Shown here: positions 4,590-5,093 of the stretch, piece after piece
How the letters are laid out: each line of letters starts with the position of its first letter
Numbering within the stretch: position 1 is the stretch's first letter
DNA from: Aquificaceae bacterium
Lineage (GTDB): Bacteria; Aquificota; Aquificia; Aquificales; Aquificaceae
Direction: 5' to 3'
NCBI GenBank assembly: GCA_026982025.1
Contig: JALSHX010000054.1
Location: forward strand, 1 to 5,093
Length of the DNA stretch: 5,093 bases
Made by a program: the position numbers and the translations under genes
The notes under the pieces: model-generated
Seen by the model: only the letters and a program-made list of their open reading frames with translations
Databases searched by the model: none
What the model was told of the DNA's origin: nothing

Positions 4590-5093
4590 TAGGGCGGACT
4601 CTACCGCATCCATAAGAGCCCTTGCTTTGTTCAGCGTCTCCTCCCACTCCCTTTCCGGCACCGAATCAGCCACAATTCCTGCCCCAGCTCTAACATAAAC
4701 CCTGTCGTCAAGATGGACAGCGGTCCTTATGGCAATTGCCATGTCCATGTTTCCCTGAAAGGATATGTAGCCGACCGATCCAGCGTAAATGCCCCTCCTC
4801 TCCTTCTCAAGCTCCTCAATGATCTGCATTGCCCTGACCTTGGGAGCACCGGAAACGGTTCCCGCGGGAAAGGTTGCCTTCAAGACATCAAGGGCATCGT
4901 ATCCCTCGTCAAGCTCTCCCGAAACATCGCTTACAATGTGCATTACATGGGAGTACATTTCAATCCTCATAAAGTCATCAACGCGGACCGTGCCCCTTTT
5001 TGATACTTTGCCGATGTCATTCCTTGCAAGGTCAACGAGCATGAGGTGTTCCGCCCTTTCCTTCTCGTCCCCGAGAAGCTCCCCCGCAAACCT
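4572..5093 (-). CDS. trpE: Anthranilate synthase component I (TrpE), C-terminal 173 residues, cut by window edge
   Basis: Makes anthranilate from chorismate, the first step of tryptophan synthesis, with ammonia supplied by the TrpG glutaminase. The frame is open to the right edge; the methionine at 5042 is internal, not a start. Conserved chorismate-binding segments are [18 protein letters not shown] at the left of the fragment, [13 protein letters not shown], the signature [47 protein letters not shown], and [18 protein letters not shown] near the C-terminus. The form [10 protein letters not shown] favours TrpE over PabB, which more often has a PGGS-type sequence. The full protein is usually about 490-520 residues, so about two thirds lies outside. 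It ends convergently, overlapping the unknown plus-strand gene by 18 bp. Confidence 0.93.
   Translation of the reverse strand, partial: RFAGELLGDEKERAEHLMLVDLARNDIGKVSKRGTVRVDDFMRIEMYSHVMHIVSDVSGELDEGYDALDVLKATFPAGTVSGAPKVRAMQIIEELEKERRGIYAGSVGYISFQGNMDMAIAIRTAVHLDDRVYVRAGAGIVADSVPEREWEETLNKARALMDAVESALSAEIK

Noticed and set aside
4992..5042. Methionine at 5042 as the start of a short trpE-like gene
   Set aside because: The frame stays open to the window edge and the preceding 17 residues continue the conserved TrpE sequence, so this Met is internal.

Overview
The window suggests a flagellated, thermophilic, chemolithotroph-like bacterium of the Aquificota type (Aquificaceae or Desulfurobacteriaceae). 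The basis is protein character (rich in Lys, Glu, Ile and Val; AGG/AGA arginine codons), very tight gene packing and the style of the Fab, Flg and TrpE proteins. This is an inference from composition and motifs, not from a database match.

Layout. Minus strand, left (1-1673): a fatty-acid synthesis operon read right to left, fabG, then acpP, then fabF. fabF runs off the left edge after residue 223. A 50-bp divergent intergenic region (1674-1723) carries the promoters for both directions. Plus strand (1724-4589): five genes with no intergenic base between them, flgH (L-ring lipoprotein), flgI (P-ring protein), a single-domain FlgJ-type rod-binding protein, acpS (holo-ACP synthase) and an unrecognised 180-residue protein. 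The four junctions overlap by 40, 4, 62 and 4 bp. Minus strand, right (4572-5093): the C-terminal part of trpE, entering from the right edge and ending convergently with an 18-bp overlap with the unknown gene. No stretch over 300 bases lacks a gene, and no mobile element, CRISPR array, tRNA or rRNA is visible.

How the genes work together. FabG and FabF are the ketoreductase and ketoacyl synthase that act on acyl-ACP. AcpS, encoded in the opposite transcription unit, attaches phosphopantetheine to Ser36 of that ACP. FlgH and FlgI form the outer rings around the flagellar rod, and the FlgJ-like protein is the expected rod-associated partner.

The most interesting region is the divergent one. 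An extended -10 promoter for fabG (TAGAAA, 17 bp, TGC-TATAAT) physically overlaps a plus-strand sequence that matches the flagellar sigma-28 consensus closely (CAAA, 15 bp, GCCGATAT). Both would give leaders of only about seven bases, and neither start has a Shine-Dalgarno sequence upstream. This arrangement would make initiation of fatty-acid and flagellar transcription mutually exclusive on the same DNA. It also places an essential gene, acpS, behind a flagellar promoter. No clearly new multi-gene system is visible; the novelty is in regulation, overprinted gene junctions and the unknown last gene of the operon.
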